Shown in pieces: positions 20,026 to 29,099 of a DNA stretch of 64,000 nt. This stretch comes from Thalassolituus sp. UBA1087 (lineage in GTDB: Bacteria > Pseudomonadota > Gammaproteobacteria > Pseudomonadales > Oceanobacteraceae), in assembly GCA_002314145.1 (NCBI GenBank), contig DCCG01000017.1, forward strand, positions 61,518 to 125,517. Direction: 5' to 3'. The position numbers and the translations under genes are program-made. Every line of letters starts with the position of its first letter. The first letter of the stretch is position 1. Under the pieces are notes generated by a model, which was not told the origin of the DNA, made no database searches, and saw only the letters and a program-made list of their open reading frames with translations.

Positions 20026-20685
20026 ATGTCCTTTGGTCAGTTTACCGCTTTAATCAGTTTTATTCTTTCCATGGGGACCATTGCGGTCACCTATTGGGTG
20101 GGTACCTCGGCCGGCACGGCTGAGTTGTGTAATCCCTTTATCGACGGCTGTACCGATATTACCCACACAGGTATGAAAGGCGACGGCGGCTTTATTTTCC
20201 GCGGCGGTATGATTACCGCCTGTGCATTTTTCATCGTCTGGTGGATAGTTATGGGGGTGTGGCTGTCACGCAGCAGCCGTGTTGCTGTGGTGGTAATGCA
20301 GTTCTTTGGTGTGCTGGCGGCACTGGGGCTGCTGGCGGGTACGGCAGTTCTGTTGCCGGAAAAAACCGATACTCATTGGGATATTCACGTACGTGGCGCC
20401 AACCTGTTTTTCCAGGGAATGCTGATCGCACTCAGCATCAATTATGTGCTTATTATCCGTGCCTATAAGCGTGGTATGCCGGTGCCATCCCTGCATTTTA
20501 AAAGCCTGATTATGCTGATTCTGTGGCTTATGTTTCTGGCATTTGCCGGGGTGACTGTGGGCGTGGATATGAGTCATGGCAAGCGTATTATTGAATGGTG
20601 GGCGACCTTATTTATCGGCCTGTATTTTCTGACATCTTACTGGGACTGGAAAAAAATCCGCCTGGTGAATCAGCAGCAATATTAA
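20026..20685 (+). CDS. Membrane protein, first of three tandem paralogues
   Basis: A 219-residue protein with about six hydrophobic segments. After the first helix comes a loop with two cysteines, CNPFIDGCTDITHTG, followed by GGFIFRGGMITA. The C-terminus has EWWATLFIGLYFLTSYWDWKKIRL. The same pattern recurs in the next two genes. The loop motif and topology recall the Frag1/DRAM/Sfk1 family of membrane proteins, but this is a resemblance only and no function is known. The two loop cysteines face the same side and could form a disulfide or bind a ligand (inference). Confidence 0.7.
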   Translation: MSFGQFTALISFILSMGTIAVTYWVGTSAGTAELCNPFIDGCTDITHTGMKGDGGFIFRGGMITACAFFIVWWIVMGVWLSRSSRVAVVVMQFFGVLAALGLLAGTAVLLPEKTDTHWDIHVRGANLFFQGMLIALSINYVLIIRAYKRGMPVPSLHFKSLIMLILWLMFLAFAGVTVGVDMSHGKRIIEWWATLFIGLYFLTSYWDWKKIRLVNQQQY

Positions 20686-20737
20686 TCTGACACAGAATTA
20701 ACCTGGCACAGAATTAACATTACAAAGAGACGCGACT

Positions 20738-21469
20738 ATGACCATGCCGCAACGCATTGCTCTACTGGCGGTTGCCCTGCCTTTCCTGTCGATTGGTATC
20801 AGTTATGGCCTGTCGGTCGCTGGTGGTCACGTGCCTTTATGCATTCCCTGGTTTGAGGGCTGCTCAACCATTACCGCCACCGGGGTGTATTACCCGGCGG
20901 CTTATGTATTTCGTGCCGGGCTGATCAGTACCGCGGTGATCGCTATTATCTGGTGGTATTGTGTGCGTGCCTGGCTGGAAAGTGTGGGGGAGCCGCACCC
21001 CCACCCCTGGATACACCGCCTGGTGGCTTTTGCAATCGCCGCCAGTATTCTGCTGGTAGCTTCCATTTCTGTACTGGGGGAACATATGGTGCCCTCATCC
21101 GAACACCGCTGGCTGTGGCGTTTTCATACCATCACGGCGGTGTTGTTTTTTCTGACCACGGCAGTCTGCCAGATACTTATGACGGTGCGCATGCGGCAGC
21201 TGCAGCAGACACTGAATATCCGCTTCCGGCGCATCACCAGCAAACAGATACTCGCTGCTCTGCAACTGCTGCTGATTCTGGCACTGGTTGTTGCGGTCTC
21301 TTTCGGGCTGGATAAAGACGGCGTCATCGAAGTTATTGAATGGTGGCTGGCGACGCTCAGTTCGCTGTATTTTGCCACCACCTATTATGACTGGCAGGAT
21401 TTCCGTCTGACCCGGCATGAACAGCGGCTGGCCCAGAATGTCTCCGCTCACGGGGAGGCAAACGTATGA
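20738..21469 (+). CDS. Membrane protein, second of three tandem paralogues
   Basis: A 243-residue paralogue of its two neighbours. It carries the loop CIPWFEGCSTITATG, a following AYVFRAGLIST, several membrane helices and the C-terminal signature IEWWLATLSSLYFATTYYDWQDFRL. It has a basic extension in the middle (MRQLQQTLNIRFRRITSKQ). Its ATGA stop/start overlap with the third gene implies coupled translation. Confidence 0.7.
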   Translation: MTMPQRIALLAVALPFLSIGISYGLSVAGGHVPLCIPWFEGCSTITATGVYYPAAYVFRAGLISTAVIAIIWWYCVRAWLESVGEPHPHPWIHRLVAFAIAASILLVASISVLGEHMVPSSEHRWLWRFHTITAVLFFLTTAVCQILMTVRMRQLQQTLNIRFRRITSKQILAALQLLLILALVVAVSFGLDKDGVIEVIEWWLATLSSLYFATTYYDWQDFRLTRHEQRLAQNVSAHGEANV

Positions 21470-22134
21470 CGTTACCGCAGCGCATCGCCCGCACCAGTTT
21501 CTGGTTATCCCACGGCACCTTCTGGCTGACCCTGCTGTTGGGGATGTATCTCGGAACCACGGATATCTGTGTGCCATATCTGACCGGCTGTACCAGTATT
21601 ACCGCCACCGGCATTCCCGACCCGCAGGCGTATATTTTCCGCGGCGGTCTGATTTCCGCCTGTGTGTTATTTGCGGTCTGGTGGTATTGCATGCAGGCGT
21701 GGCTGTTCGAAATCGCTCCGCAACGGCCTATCTGGACCGTGCGTTATATGGTGAGCGCCGGCATCATCAGTTCGGTGTGCCTGATCATCGCCACTGCTGT
21801 GCTGCGGCCGGATAAGGATGCCTTGCCCTGGACAGTGCATACTGTGTTTGCAGCGCTGTTTTTCCTGATCTCCCTGGCGGTTCAGACCCGGGTAACCTAC
21901 TGGCTGAAATATCTGCAAAAGCGCGGTGTGGATATCGGCAGCAGCCTCAGGCAGAAATTTATTCTGGTTTATGCGCAATGGTTTTTCCTGCTGGTTATGG
22001 TTGTTTTACAGCTTACGGATGCTGGTGATGCGTGGAAAAACATTGTTGAGTGGTGGATGGCGTTATTGATTGGCCTCTATTATCTCAGCAGTGCTCAGGA
22101 CTGGCGTTATTTCCGCCTGACGGAAACTGACTGA
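21466..22134 (+). CDS. Membrane protein, third of three tandem paralogues
   Basis: A 222-residue paralogue with the loop CVPYLTGCTSITATG, then AYIFRGGLISACVLF, and the C-terminal VEWWMALLIGLYYLSSAQDWRYFRL. The start overlaps the stop of the second paralogue by four bases. All three copies differ enough in sequence to be old duplicates rather than recent ones. The function is unknown. Confidence 0.7.
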   Translation: MTLPQRIARTSFWLSHGTFWLTLLLGMYLGTTDICVPYLTGCTSITATGIPDPQAYIFRGGLISACVLFAVWWYCMQAWLFEIAPQRPIWTVRYMVSAGIISSVCLIIATAVLRPDKDALPWTVHTVFAALFFLISLAVQTRVTYWLKYLQKRGVDIGSSLRQKFILVYAQWFFLLVMVVLQLTDAGDAWKNIVEWWMALLIGLYYLSSAQDWRYFRLTETD

Positions 22135-22224
22135 GGTCATTACGGCGCGCTTTGCCGGTCGCTATTTATGCGCCACCGGCATAGTCTGAACAGATTCTTT
22201 CAACAGCACATCGGGAATCTGAAC

Positions 22225-22461
22225 ATGCCTATTTCTTCTGAACTGGTTGGTGAAATGACCTTGCTGGCGCAGTTCGATCTGCACAGTATGCAAAAAGGGA
22301 TCAAAGTGCATGAAGATGCCGATCCGGAATTACTGGCGGCAGTCAAACGTCTGCATGAAAAGGGCCTGATTGACGAACCGGATGGCGGCTATCTGACCAG
22401 CCTGGGGCATACCGCGGCGGAACATCTGCAGTATCTGCTGGAAATTCTGAAAAAACGCTGA
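22225..22461 (+). CDS. Small TIGR02647-type protein
   Basis: A 78-residue soluble protein beginning MPISSELVGEMTLLAQFDL. Sequence and size match my memory of the TIGR02647 family of gammaproteobacteria, small winged-helix-like proteins with no assigned function. The ATG at 22225 is preferred over upstream starts in the same frame because of the family length and the CGGGAA before it. Confidence 0.7.
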   Translation: MPISSELVGEMTLLAQFDLHSMQKGIKVHEDADPELLAAVKRLHEKGLIDEPDGGYLTSLGHTAAEHLQYLLEILKKR

Positions 22462-22480
22462 GACAGGCAACTGTCGCAGC

Positions 22481-23209
22481 TCAGAAATCCCCCCACTGAT
22501 ACTGAAACACACTGAGTGCGGCCAGGGCCGCGGTTTCCGTCCGCAAAATCCGCGGGCCGAGTGTCAGGCCGTGAAAGCCGGCACTCAGAACCTGCTGTAC
22601 TTCGTTTTCACTGAAACCGCCTTCCGGGCCCACCAGTAATGCAAGGCTGTGCGGAGCCGGGTAATCTTTCAGGGGTTTCTGGTTATGCGGATGCAGGATG
22701 CATTTAACGTCGGCATCTGTATTGCGACACCATTCGCTGAGTGTCTGTGGCGCATGAATCAATGGAAGGTGATTGCGGCCGCTCTGTTCGCAGGCACTGA
22801 TGGCAACCTTCTGCCAGTGGTCGGTCTTTTTTTCCAGCCGCTCACCTTTTAACCGTACTTCGCAGCGCTCACTCCACAACGGCGTGATCTCACTGATCCC
22901 CAGTTCGGTGGCTTTCTGAATCGTGAAGTCCATGCGGTCGCCCTTGGAAATCACCTGCCCGAGGTGAAGGCTGAGAGCGGGCGGGGCATCCTGACGCAGA
23001 ACAGAGGTGACGGTAGCGGAAGCGTTTTTCTTGCCGGCTTCGCACAGGGTGGCGGCGTACTCGCGCCCGTCACCATTGAATAAACGCAGCGCGTCGCCCG
23101 GGTTCATGCGCAGCACCCGCAGCAGATGTGTTGCCGCCTGGCTGTCGAGTTCGACACGGGCATCAACCGTCAGTGGATCTGTACAATAAATTCTTGGCCC
23201 GGTACTCAT
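22481..23209 (-). CDS. rsmE: 16S rRNA (uracil-1498-N3)-methyltransferase
   Basis: A 242-residue SPOUT-family methyltransferase. It has the N-terminal PUA-like segment (HLLRVLRMNPGDALRLFNGDGREY) and the C-terminal SAM-binding trefoil knot with LLVGPEGGFSENEV and LGPRILRTETAALAAL. It methylates U1498 of 16S rRNA in the 30S subunit. It converges with the TIGR02647-type gene with 19 bp between the stops. Confidence 0.96.
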   Translation of the reverse strand: MSTGPRIYCTDPLTVDARVELDSQAATHLLRVLRMNPGDALRLFNGDGREYAATLCEAGKKNASATVTSVLRQDAPPALSLHLGQVISKGDRMDFTIQKATELGISEITPLWSERCEVRLKGERLEKKTDHWQKVAISACEQSGRNHLPLIHAPQTLSEWCRNTDADVKCILHPHNQKPLKDYPAPHSLALLVGPEGGFSENEVQQVLSAGFHGLTLGPRILRTETAALAALSVFQYQWGDF

Positions 23210-23300
23210 GCTGTTGCTCTGCAGAAATGACCTGCGGATGATAGCAAAAGCGCTTCCCCGGTGGCGACACTGGCAATAGTCGCTGTGATCATAGCGTGAG

Positions 23301-23855
23301 TTATTGGTCGCGCTGGTGTTTGAGGGTGCGGGTCTGCAGCTGGAACAGGTGCTGAATCAGCAATTCCTGTTCGGATTCCTGAATGCCTTCAAAGTTGACG
23401 CGCACCAGATAGGGCTTCTCCGGGTCCTGGGTGGCTTCTGTGGCAACAATGGTGCCGGCTAATGTCAGCATGGCATTAGAAGGTTTGAGTTGCAGATGGA
23501 ACAGCATATGCTGCGCCTCACTGAGGTCGGAGTCGGTATAAAACGACATGCCGCAGGCGCTGAGGTTTACCCGCACACGGGATTCAGTACCCGACAGGCT
23601 GAGCTCGGCCACATCGGCGCTGTGACCGCTTAACAGGTTCATCTTGCGATTAAATAATTCCAGTATCTGCGCCAGCGTCGGATGAACGGAACGCATCTGA
23701 TGCAGCAGGGTGCCCAGTTCCTGTTCGAGTTCTTTCAGCTCCGTTTTTTCCAGTGACTGGTGCTCTTTCCAGTGAACAAATTCTTCCTGGGAAATGGCCC
23801 GGAAGTCCATGACCACTTCATCATCAAGGCGGAAATAACGGCGGCGTTCTTCCAT
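23301..23855 (-). CDS. PilZ-domain protein linked to the PomAB stator
   Basis: A 184-residue protein. The N-terminus has the arginine-rich c-di-GMP contact RRRYFRLD. After a helical insertion of about 100 residues comes the second PilZ motif NLSACGMSF ((D/N)xSxxG). Both c-di-GMP-binding motifs are therefore present but set far apart. The gene lies 17 bp downstream of pomB on the same strand, suggesting one operon. By analogy with YcgR/PlzD proteins it may adjust flagellar motor function in response to c-di-GMP; this is inferred from the domain and the neighbours. Confidence 0.75.
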   Translation of the reverse strand: MEERRRYFRLDDEVVMDFRAISQEEFVHWKEHQSLEKTELKELEQELGTLLHQMRSVHPTLAQILELFNRKMNLLSGHSADVAELSLSGTESRVRVNLSACGMSFYTDSDLSEAQHMLFHLQLKPSNAMLTLAGTIVATEATQDPEKPYLVRVNFEGIQESEQELLIQHLFQLQTRTLKHQRDQ

Positions 23856-23872
23856 TGGTTTTCCTTTGCGGA

Positions 23873-24850
23873 TCAGAATATTTCGTTTGGCCGGAGTTCA
23901 AAATCCTCCGGACGTGCGTTCAGTGCTTCATCGACAGCCTCGTCACCACCTTCCATTTCCGGTACGTCATCATCATCACCGGGTTGTTTACGCAGAATAA
24001 TGATTTCCACCCTGCGGTTACGTGCTCGGGCTTCCGGACTGTCATTGGCTACCAGCGGCTGGGTATCGGCATGGCCGACAATCTGAAACCGGCTTTCATC
24101 CATTTCCGGCGCGATAAAGAGTTCTTCTGCAAAAGCGGCAGCGCGGGCGGCGGATAAGGTCCAGTTGGTTCTGAAAGGACCACCGCCCACCGGAATATCA
24201 TCGGTATGGCCTTCCACGGAAATCAGCCCGGGGACAGTGACCAGAACATTGCGGATTTTATCGATCACCGGTAAAAACTTGTCTTCAATATAATCAGAGC
24301 CTGAACGGAAAGCGCCCCGTTGTTGTATGCGGATAATGATTTTTTTACCCACGGTTTCCAGCTCAACCTGACCCTGAGCGATTTCATTTTCCAGCTGGGA
24401 GGCGATTTTCATCGCTTCTTCTTCGGTTTTCTCTTCATCTTTCTCCTGGCTGGGCACCACCACTTCGCGGCTCATTTTGCCCTGATCACCCTGACGTTCT
24501 TCCTGTTGGGTAATTTCATCCTGACACAGGACTTCCAGCGAACTTTTGGTGATGTCACTGGTTTTCTGCCGCACTTCATTAATCGGTGTGGGCTCGGGAA
24601 TCGACGGACTGAAATGCCGGGCGATGACACTGGTCCCTTTCGGCGGATCACTGACATTGACCAGTGTCTGCACACCAAAGGCCTGCCGTAATTCGCCTGC
24701 CAGACGCTTGAACTTCATGGCCTCCATCTCTGAAAAAGACAGCAGCAGCACGAAGAAGCACATCAGCAGCGACATCAGGTCGGCAAAGGTTGCCATCCAT
24801 CCCGCAATCGAGGGGCAGGGCGGACACTCTTCTTCTTCTTCCGGAGCCAT
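23873..24850 (-). CDS. pomB: Sodium-type flagellar stator protein PomB (MotB family)
   Basis: A 325-residue peptidoglycan-anchored stator subunit. The single N-terminal membrane helix contains the ion-binding aspartate in WMATFADLMSLLMCFFVLLLS. The following SFSEMEAMKFKRLAGELRQAFGVQ plug region closely resembles Vibrio PomB, which supports Na+ coupling. The C-terminal OmpA-like domain (SVEGHTDDIPVGG) binds peptidoglycan. It starts two bases after the pomA stop. Confidence 0.93.
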   Translation of the reverse strand: MAPEEEEECPPCPSIAGWMATFADLMSLLMCFFVLLLSFSEMEAMKFKRLAGELRQAFGVQTLVNVSDPPKGTSVIARHFSPSIPEPTPINEVRQKTSDITKSSLEVLCQDEITQQEERQGDQGKMSREVVVPSQEKDEEKTEEEAMKIASQLENEIAQGQVELETVGKKIIIRIQQRGAFRSGSDYIEDKFLPVIDKIRNVLVTVPGLISVEGHTDDIPVGGGPFRTNWTLSAARAAAFAEELFIAPEMDESRFQIVGHADTQPLVANDSPEARARNRRVEIIILRKQPGDDDDVPEMEGGDEAVDEALNARPEDFELRPNEIF

Positions 24851-24852
24851 GG

Positions 24853-25611
24853 TCAGTCACCTGAACTTGTGCGTTTGCCTTCCTGAATGTAGGCCTGCAG
24901 CATGGATTCTATGACCCTGGGGTTCTGGCCGCTCTGAATGGCCAGCAGGGCATCAATGATCATCGTTTTAAGCCGGTCTTCTTCGTCCCGGCGCAGGGTC
25001 AGTTTGTCGCCCACCGGCAGCGCAAACATATTGGCCATCATGGCACCGTACAGCGTGGTGAGCAGAGCGACCGCCATGGCCGGGCCGATGGTTTTGGGGT
25101 CGTCCATATTGGCCAGCATGGCCACCAGACCGATCAGGGTACCAATCATGCCCATCGCCGGTGCCACATCGCCGATGGCTTTGAAAATATCAATACCGAT
25201 ATCGTGACGTTTGCTGGCCTGTTTCAGTTCTTTACTCATCAGCGTGCGCACGACGTCCGGGTCATGACCGTCGACCAGCAGCTGAATGCCTTTGCTGAGG
25301 AAATCATCACTGACTTCTTTCCCTTCCAGTGACAGCAGACCGCCCTTGCGTGCCAGTCCCGCCAGTTCAACAACTTCTTCGATGATGGTGTCCGGTTTGC
25401 TGAGTTTGAACGAGAAGGCTTTACCGGCCACCTTGATGGCCCCGAGAAACTGGCCCAGTTCAAACTTCATCATCACCGCAAACAGACTGCCGATCACCAC
25501 GATGAGAATGGACGGTACGTTAATAAACATTCCGATATCACCGCCCATAACCATTGCGAAGGCAACGATAGCGAAGGCCCCGACCAGGCCTACCAATGAC
25601 GCGAGATCCAC
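24853..25611 (-). CDS. pomA: Sodium-type flagellar stator protein PomA (MotA family)
   Basis: A 252-residue inner-membrane stator subunit with four membrane helices, forming the ion channel around PomB. The beginning (MDLASLVGLVGAFA) and PAMGMIGTLIGLVAML are PomA-like. The start is GTG, supported by an AAGGAG ribosome-binding site seven bases before it. The divergent position next to xseB-ispA-dxs is the arrangement known from Vibrio. Confidence 0.93.
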   Translation of the reverse strand: MDLASLVGLVGAFAIVAFAMVMGGDIGMFINVPSILIVVIGSLFAVMMKFELGQFLGAIKVAGKAFSFKLSKPDTIIEEVVELAGLARKGGLLSLEGKEVSDDFLSKGIQLLVDGHDPDVVRTLMSKELKQASKRHDIGIDIFKAIGDVAPAMGMIGTLIGLVAMLANMDDPKTIGPAMAVALLTTLYGAMMANMFALPVGDKLTLRRDEEDRLKTMIIDALLAIQSGQNPRVIESMLQAYIQEGKRTSSGD

Positions 25612-25670
25612 AACGGCTCCTTGGAAAAACTGTCTTCAATGACTCTGAGTTTAGACAAACATTTGCATTC

Positions 25671-25688
25671 TTCCTCAGCGCTGAGGAA
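25671..25688. promoter_or_regulatory. 18-bp perfect palindrome between pomA and xseB
   Basis: TTCCTCAGCGCTGAGGAA lies in the divergent intergenic region, 60 bp upstream of pomA and 136 bp upstream of xseB. A perfect palindrome of this length with no loop is more like a dimeric operator than a terminator. No regulator can be named. Confidence 0.45.
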
Positions 25689-25823
25689 TTTATTGGTAAC
25701 TCCGGCAATCCGCTTATCTTGACCCCCTGCAGACATAACGGTAGTGTTGCCGCGCCCCGCCAGGCCTGCCGGAATCCGCACTGTTCCGGTACACTGAGCG
25801 ACGACAACCGTGAGATAAAACCT

Positions 25824-26060
25824 ATGACAGATAGCAAGCCCGCGTTTGACTTTGAACAGGCACTGAAAGAGCTGGAGCAGCTGGTGGTGCGTATGGAAAG
25901 CGGTGAACTGACCCTGGAAGATTCACTGCAGGCATTTGAGCAGGGCATTGGCCTCACGCGCCAGTGCCAGCAGGCGCTGTCCAGCGCGGAACAGCGGGTA
26001 CAGGTGCTTCTGGAACAGAACGGCAGCAGCGTAGCGCAACCCTTTGACAGCGGTGAGTAA
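25824..26060 (+). CDS. xseB: Exodeoxyribonuclease VII small subunit
   Basis: A 78-residue helical protein with the family core FDFEQALKELEQLVVRMESGELTLEDSL. It complexes with XseA to degrade single-stranded DNA. The ATG at 25824 gives the family length; upstream in-frame starts would run into the palindrome-bearing intergenic region. It is the first gene of xseB-ispA-dxs. Confidence 0.95.
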   Translation: MTDSKPAFDFEQALKELEQLVVRMESGELTLEDSLQAFEQGIGLTRQCQQALSSAEQRVQVLLEQNGSSVAQPFDSGE

Positions 26061-26061
26061 T

Positions 26062-26943
26062 ATGCAGGCAGCCCTGCACCAGGCCCAGCAGCGGGTTGAG
26101 CAACAGCTGCAGCAACATATTCAGAAACTGAACCTGAGGCATGAACGGCTGGCGCAAGCCATGACCTACGGCGTACTGAATGGCGGTAAGCGCCTGCGCC
26201 CGTTTCTGCTGTATGCCACCTGTGCCGCGCTGGGCGGAACTCAGGAACAGGCCGACAGCGCCGCGGTGGCGCTGGAGATGGTCCACAGTTACAGCCTGGT
26301 GCACGATGACCTCCCGGCCATGGACGATGATGATCTGCGCCGCGGTAAACCCACCTGCCATATCGCCTTTGATGAAGCGACCGCCATTCTGGCCGGTGAT
26401 GGTCTGTTGACCGGTGCCTTCGAAGTGCTGGCCACTGCCCCGTGTCAGAATGACGCCCAGCGGCTGACCCTGATCCGGCTGCTGGCAGGCAGTGCCGGTG
26501 GCAGTGGCATGGTGGCCGGGCAAAGTATTGACCTTTCCCATGTCGGGCAGCGGATGACGCTGGACGAGCTGGAAACCATGCATCGCCATAAAACCGGAGC
26601 CCTGATCCGGGCGGCGGTTCTGATGGGGGCGGCGTGCGCGGCAGACGGGGCGGATGAGCAGACCCTAAGCGCGCTGACACGTTACGCCGAAGCGCTGGGG
26701 CTGGCCTTTCAGGTATGGGATGACATCCTGGATATTGAAGGCGACACCAGCGTACTGGGGAAACATCAGGGCGCCGATCTGGCGCTCAATAAACCCACCT
26801 ATCCGGCTCTGCTGGGAATGGAAGGTGCGCGCCGTAAAGCCCATGATCTGGTGTCCGATGCCGTGCAGGCACTGTCAGAGGTTAACGGCGATACCGGTAT
26901 TCTGCAGCAGCTGGCCCATTACGTGGTGACCCGCGACCATTAG
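26062..26943 (+). CDS. ispA: Farnesyl diphosphate synthase (short-chain prenyltransferase)
   Basis: Condenses isopentenyl diphosphate with allylic diphosphates to farnesyl diphosphate. The first aspartate-rich motif DDLPAMDDDD and the second DDILD are visible, together with GGKRLRPFLLY near the N-terminus. The ATG directly after the xseB stop gives 293 residues. A TTG at 26044 inside xseB is a less likely start. Confidence 0.95.
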   Translation: MQAALHQAQQRVEQQLQQHIQKLNLRHERLAQAMTYGVLNGGKRLRPFLLYATCAALGGTQEQADSAAVALEMVHSYSLVHDDLPAMDDDDLRRGKPTCHIAFDEATAILAGDGLLTGAFEVLATAPCQNDAQRLTLIRLLAGSAGGSGMVAGQSIDLSHVGQRMTLDELETMHRHKTGALIRAAVLMGAACAADGADEQTLSALTRYAEALGLAFQVWDDILDIEGDTSVLGKHQGADLALNKPTYPALLGMEGARRKAHDLVSDAVQALSEVNGDTGILQQLAHYVVTRDH

Positions 26944-27081
26944 ACGCAGTACAGGGATTCCGGCCCTGAGTGTCAGAAATCCCACAACGCTACTCATTGG
27001 CGCCAAGTGCCGGTAGAATGGCTCCCTTTTCCGTAAGCTGTGCACGCAGCTGCGTATACATAAGACATACCGAAGTAGCTG

Positions 27082-28992
27082 ATGATTCTGACAGAGATTC
27101 CCGAACAACGGCCTGATACGCCCCTGCTGGATACCATTGATTCGCCAGCGGATCTGCGCGACCTGGATGCCGGTCTGCTGCCACAGCTGTGTGCAGAACT
27201 GCGGGAATATCTGGTGTACAGCGTGGGTCAGTCCGGCGGACATTTTGGCGCTGGCCTGGGCGTGGTTGAACTCACGGTGGCCCTGCATCACGTGTTTAAT
27301 ACGCCGGAAGACCGCCTGGTATGGGATGTCGGCCATCAGGCCTATCCGCATAAAATTCTCACCGGCCGCCGCGAGCAGATGCCACTGATCCGCAGCGAAG
27401 CCGGTCCTGCCGCCTTTCCCCTGCGCAGTGAAAGCGACTACGACACCTTCGGTGTGGGTCACTCCAGCACTTCCATCAGTGCCGCACTGGGGATGGCGCT
27501 GGCAGCCCGGGCACAGGAGAGTGAGCGTCAGGCAATTGCCATTATCGGCGACGGCGCCATGACGGCAGGGATGGCGTTTGAAGCGCTGGATCATGCCGGA
27601 CAGGAGAAAGCCGACATGCTGGTGATCCTCAACGACAATGATATGTCGATCTCCAACAACGTCAGCGCACTGAATAAATACTTTACCCGTATCTGGTCCA
27701 GCCGCACTTATTCTGCATTGCGTGCCGGCAGTAAACGGGTGCTGGAAAAAATTCCCGCGGCGTGGGAGTTTGCCCGCCGTACGGAAGAACATATGAAGGG
27801 CATGGTCGCGCCAGGCACCATGTTTGAAGAACTGGGATTCAATTATTACGGCCCGATCGACGGCCATGACCTGGATGAACTGGTTCTTACCCTGGAAAAC
27901 CTGAAAAAACTCAAAGGTCCGCGTTTTCTGCACGTGGTCACACGTAAGGGCAAAGGCTTTGAGCCGGCTGAAGAAGACCCGGTTAAATATCATGCCCTGA
28001 AGCCGGCCTCATCAGCGGCCGGAGGGGTGAAAAAACCAACCTATTCCAATATCTTTGGTCAGTGGCTGTGCGATATGGCGGCGGTGGATGAACGCTTGAT
28101 GGGCATTACGCCGGCCATGCGCGAAGGCTCTGACCTGATCCGGTTTTCCGAGGAATACCCGCAGCGCTACTTTGATGTCGCCATTGCCGAGCAACATGCG
28201 GTTACGCTGGCTGCCGGGCTGGCCTGTGATGGCAGTAAACCTGTGGTGGCGATTTATTCGACCTTTCTGCAGCGCGCTTACGATCAGCTGATCCATGATG
28301 TGGCACTGCAGAATCTCGATGTGTTATTTGCCATCGACCGCGCCGGTCTGGTGGGCGAAGACGGCCCGACACACCATGGCGCTTACGATCTCAGTTATCT
28401 GCGCTGTATTCCTAATATGGTGGTCATGACACCGTCGGACGAAAACGAGTGCCGGCAGATGCTGTATACCGGCTATCAATACGACGGCCCGGCGGCTGTA
28501 CGTTATCCGCGCGGCTCCGGTAGCGGTGTCAGCGCGGCGAAAGAAATGCAGCTGTTGCCCCTTGGAAAAGGCCTGTTACGGCGTGAAAGCCAGGCTCCGG
28601 CCGGACAGCGGGTTGCCTTGCTGGCCTTCGGAGCACCGCTGGCGATTGCATTGCAGGCGGCTGAGACGCTGGATGCAACCGTGGCGGATATGCGTTTCGT
28701 CAAACCGCTGGATGAAGAGCTGGTGGCCCGCCTGGCGCAATCGCACGATGTGCTCATCACGCTGGAAGAAAATGCCATCATGGGCGGTGCCGGTTCCGCG
28801 GTACTGGAATCGCTTACTCAGGCCGGCATTCAGGCTCAGGTAAGGATGCTGGGGATTCCTGATCAGTTTATTGAACATGCCTCGCCGGCCAGTCAGCGTC
28901 AGGTCTGCGGCCTCACCGCCGACGATGTGACCACCACGGCGCGGGCTGTTCTGCCGGCCGCCGGCCCCCTGTTAACCGCCGGAAAATCCTGA
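27082..28992 (+). CDS. dxs: 1-deoxy-D-xylulose-5-phosphate synthase
   Basis: The first enzyme of the MEP isoprenoid pathway. It joins pyruvate and glyceraldehyde 3-phosphate using thiamine diphosphate. The ThDP-binding GDGAMTAGMAFEALDHAG...NDN motif (around residues 155-185), the pyrimidine-binding domain with AIAEQHAVTLAAGLA and a C-terminal transketolase domain are present. It has 636 residues. The 138-bp gap after ispA is large for this cluster, and the ribosome-binding site (GAAGTAG) is weak. Confidence 0.97.
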   Translation: MILTEIPEQRPDTPLLDTIDSPADLRDLDAGLLPQLCAELREYLVYSVGQSGGHFGAGLGVVELTVALHHVFNTPEDRLVWDVGHQAYPHKILTGRREQMPLIRSEAGPAAFPLRSESDYDTFGVGHSSTSISAALGMALAARAQESERQAIAIIGDGAMTAGMAFEALDHAGQEKADMLVILNDNDMSISNNVSALNKYFTRIWSSRTYSALRAGSKRVLEKIPAAWEFARRTEEHMKGMVAPGTMFEELGFNYYGPIDGHDLDELVLTLENLKKLKGPRFLHVVTRKGKGFEPAEEDPVKYHALKPASSAAGGVKKPTYSNIFGQWLCDMAAVDERLMGITPAMREGSDLIRFSEEYPQRYFDVAIAEQHAVTLAAGLACDGSKPVVAIYSTFLQRAYDQLIHDVALQNLDVLFAIDRAGLVGEDGPTHHGAYDLSYLRCIPNMVVMTPSDENECRQMLYTGYQYDGPAAVRYPRGSGSGVSAAKEMQLLPLGKGLLRRESQAPAGQRVALLAFGAPLAIALQAAETLDATVADMRFVKPLDEELVARLAQSHDVLITLEENAIMGGAGSAVLESLTQAGIQAQVRMLGIPDQFIEHASPASQRQVCGLTADDVTTTARAVLPAAGPLLTAGKS

Positions 28993-29099
28993 GCCGCAGT
29001 GGCCTGCTGGCTGGCTCATACTTTCTTCTCAATCCTGCCCCGTTTTGCTGGTTCAGTGCTTTACTTGATGTGTTGATTCATTAAAGCCCGGCGGCGGGG

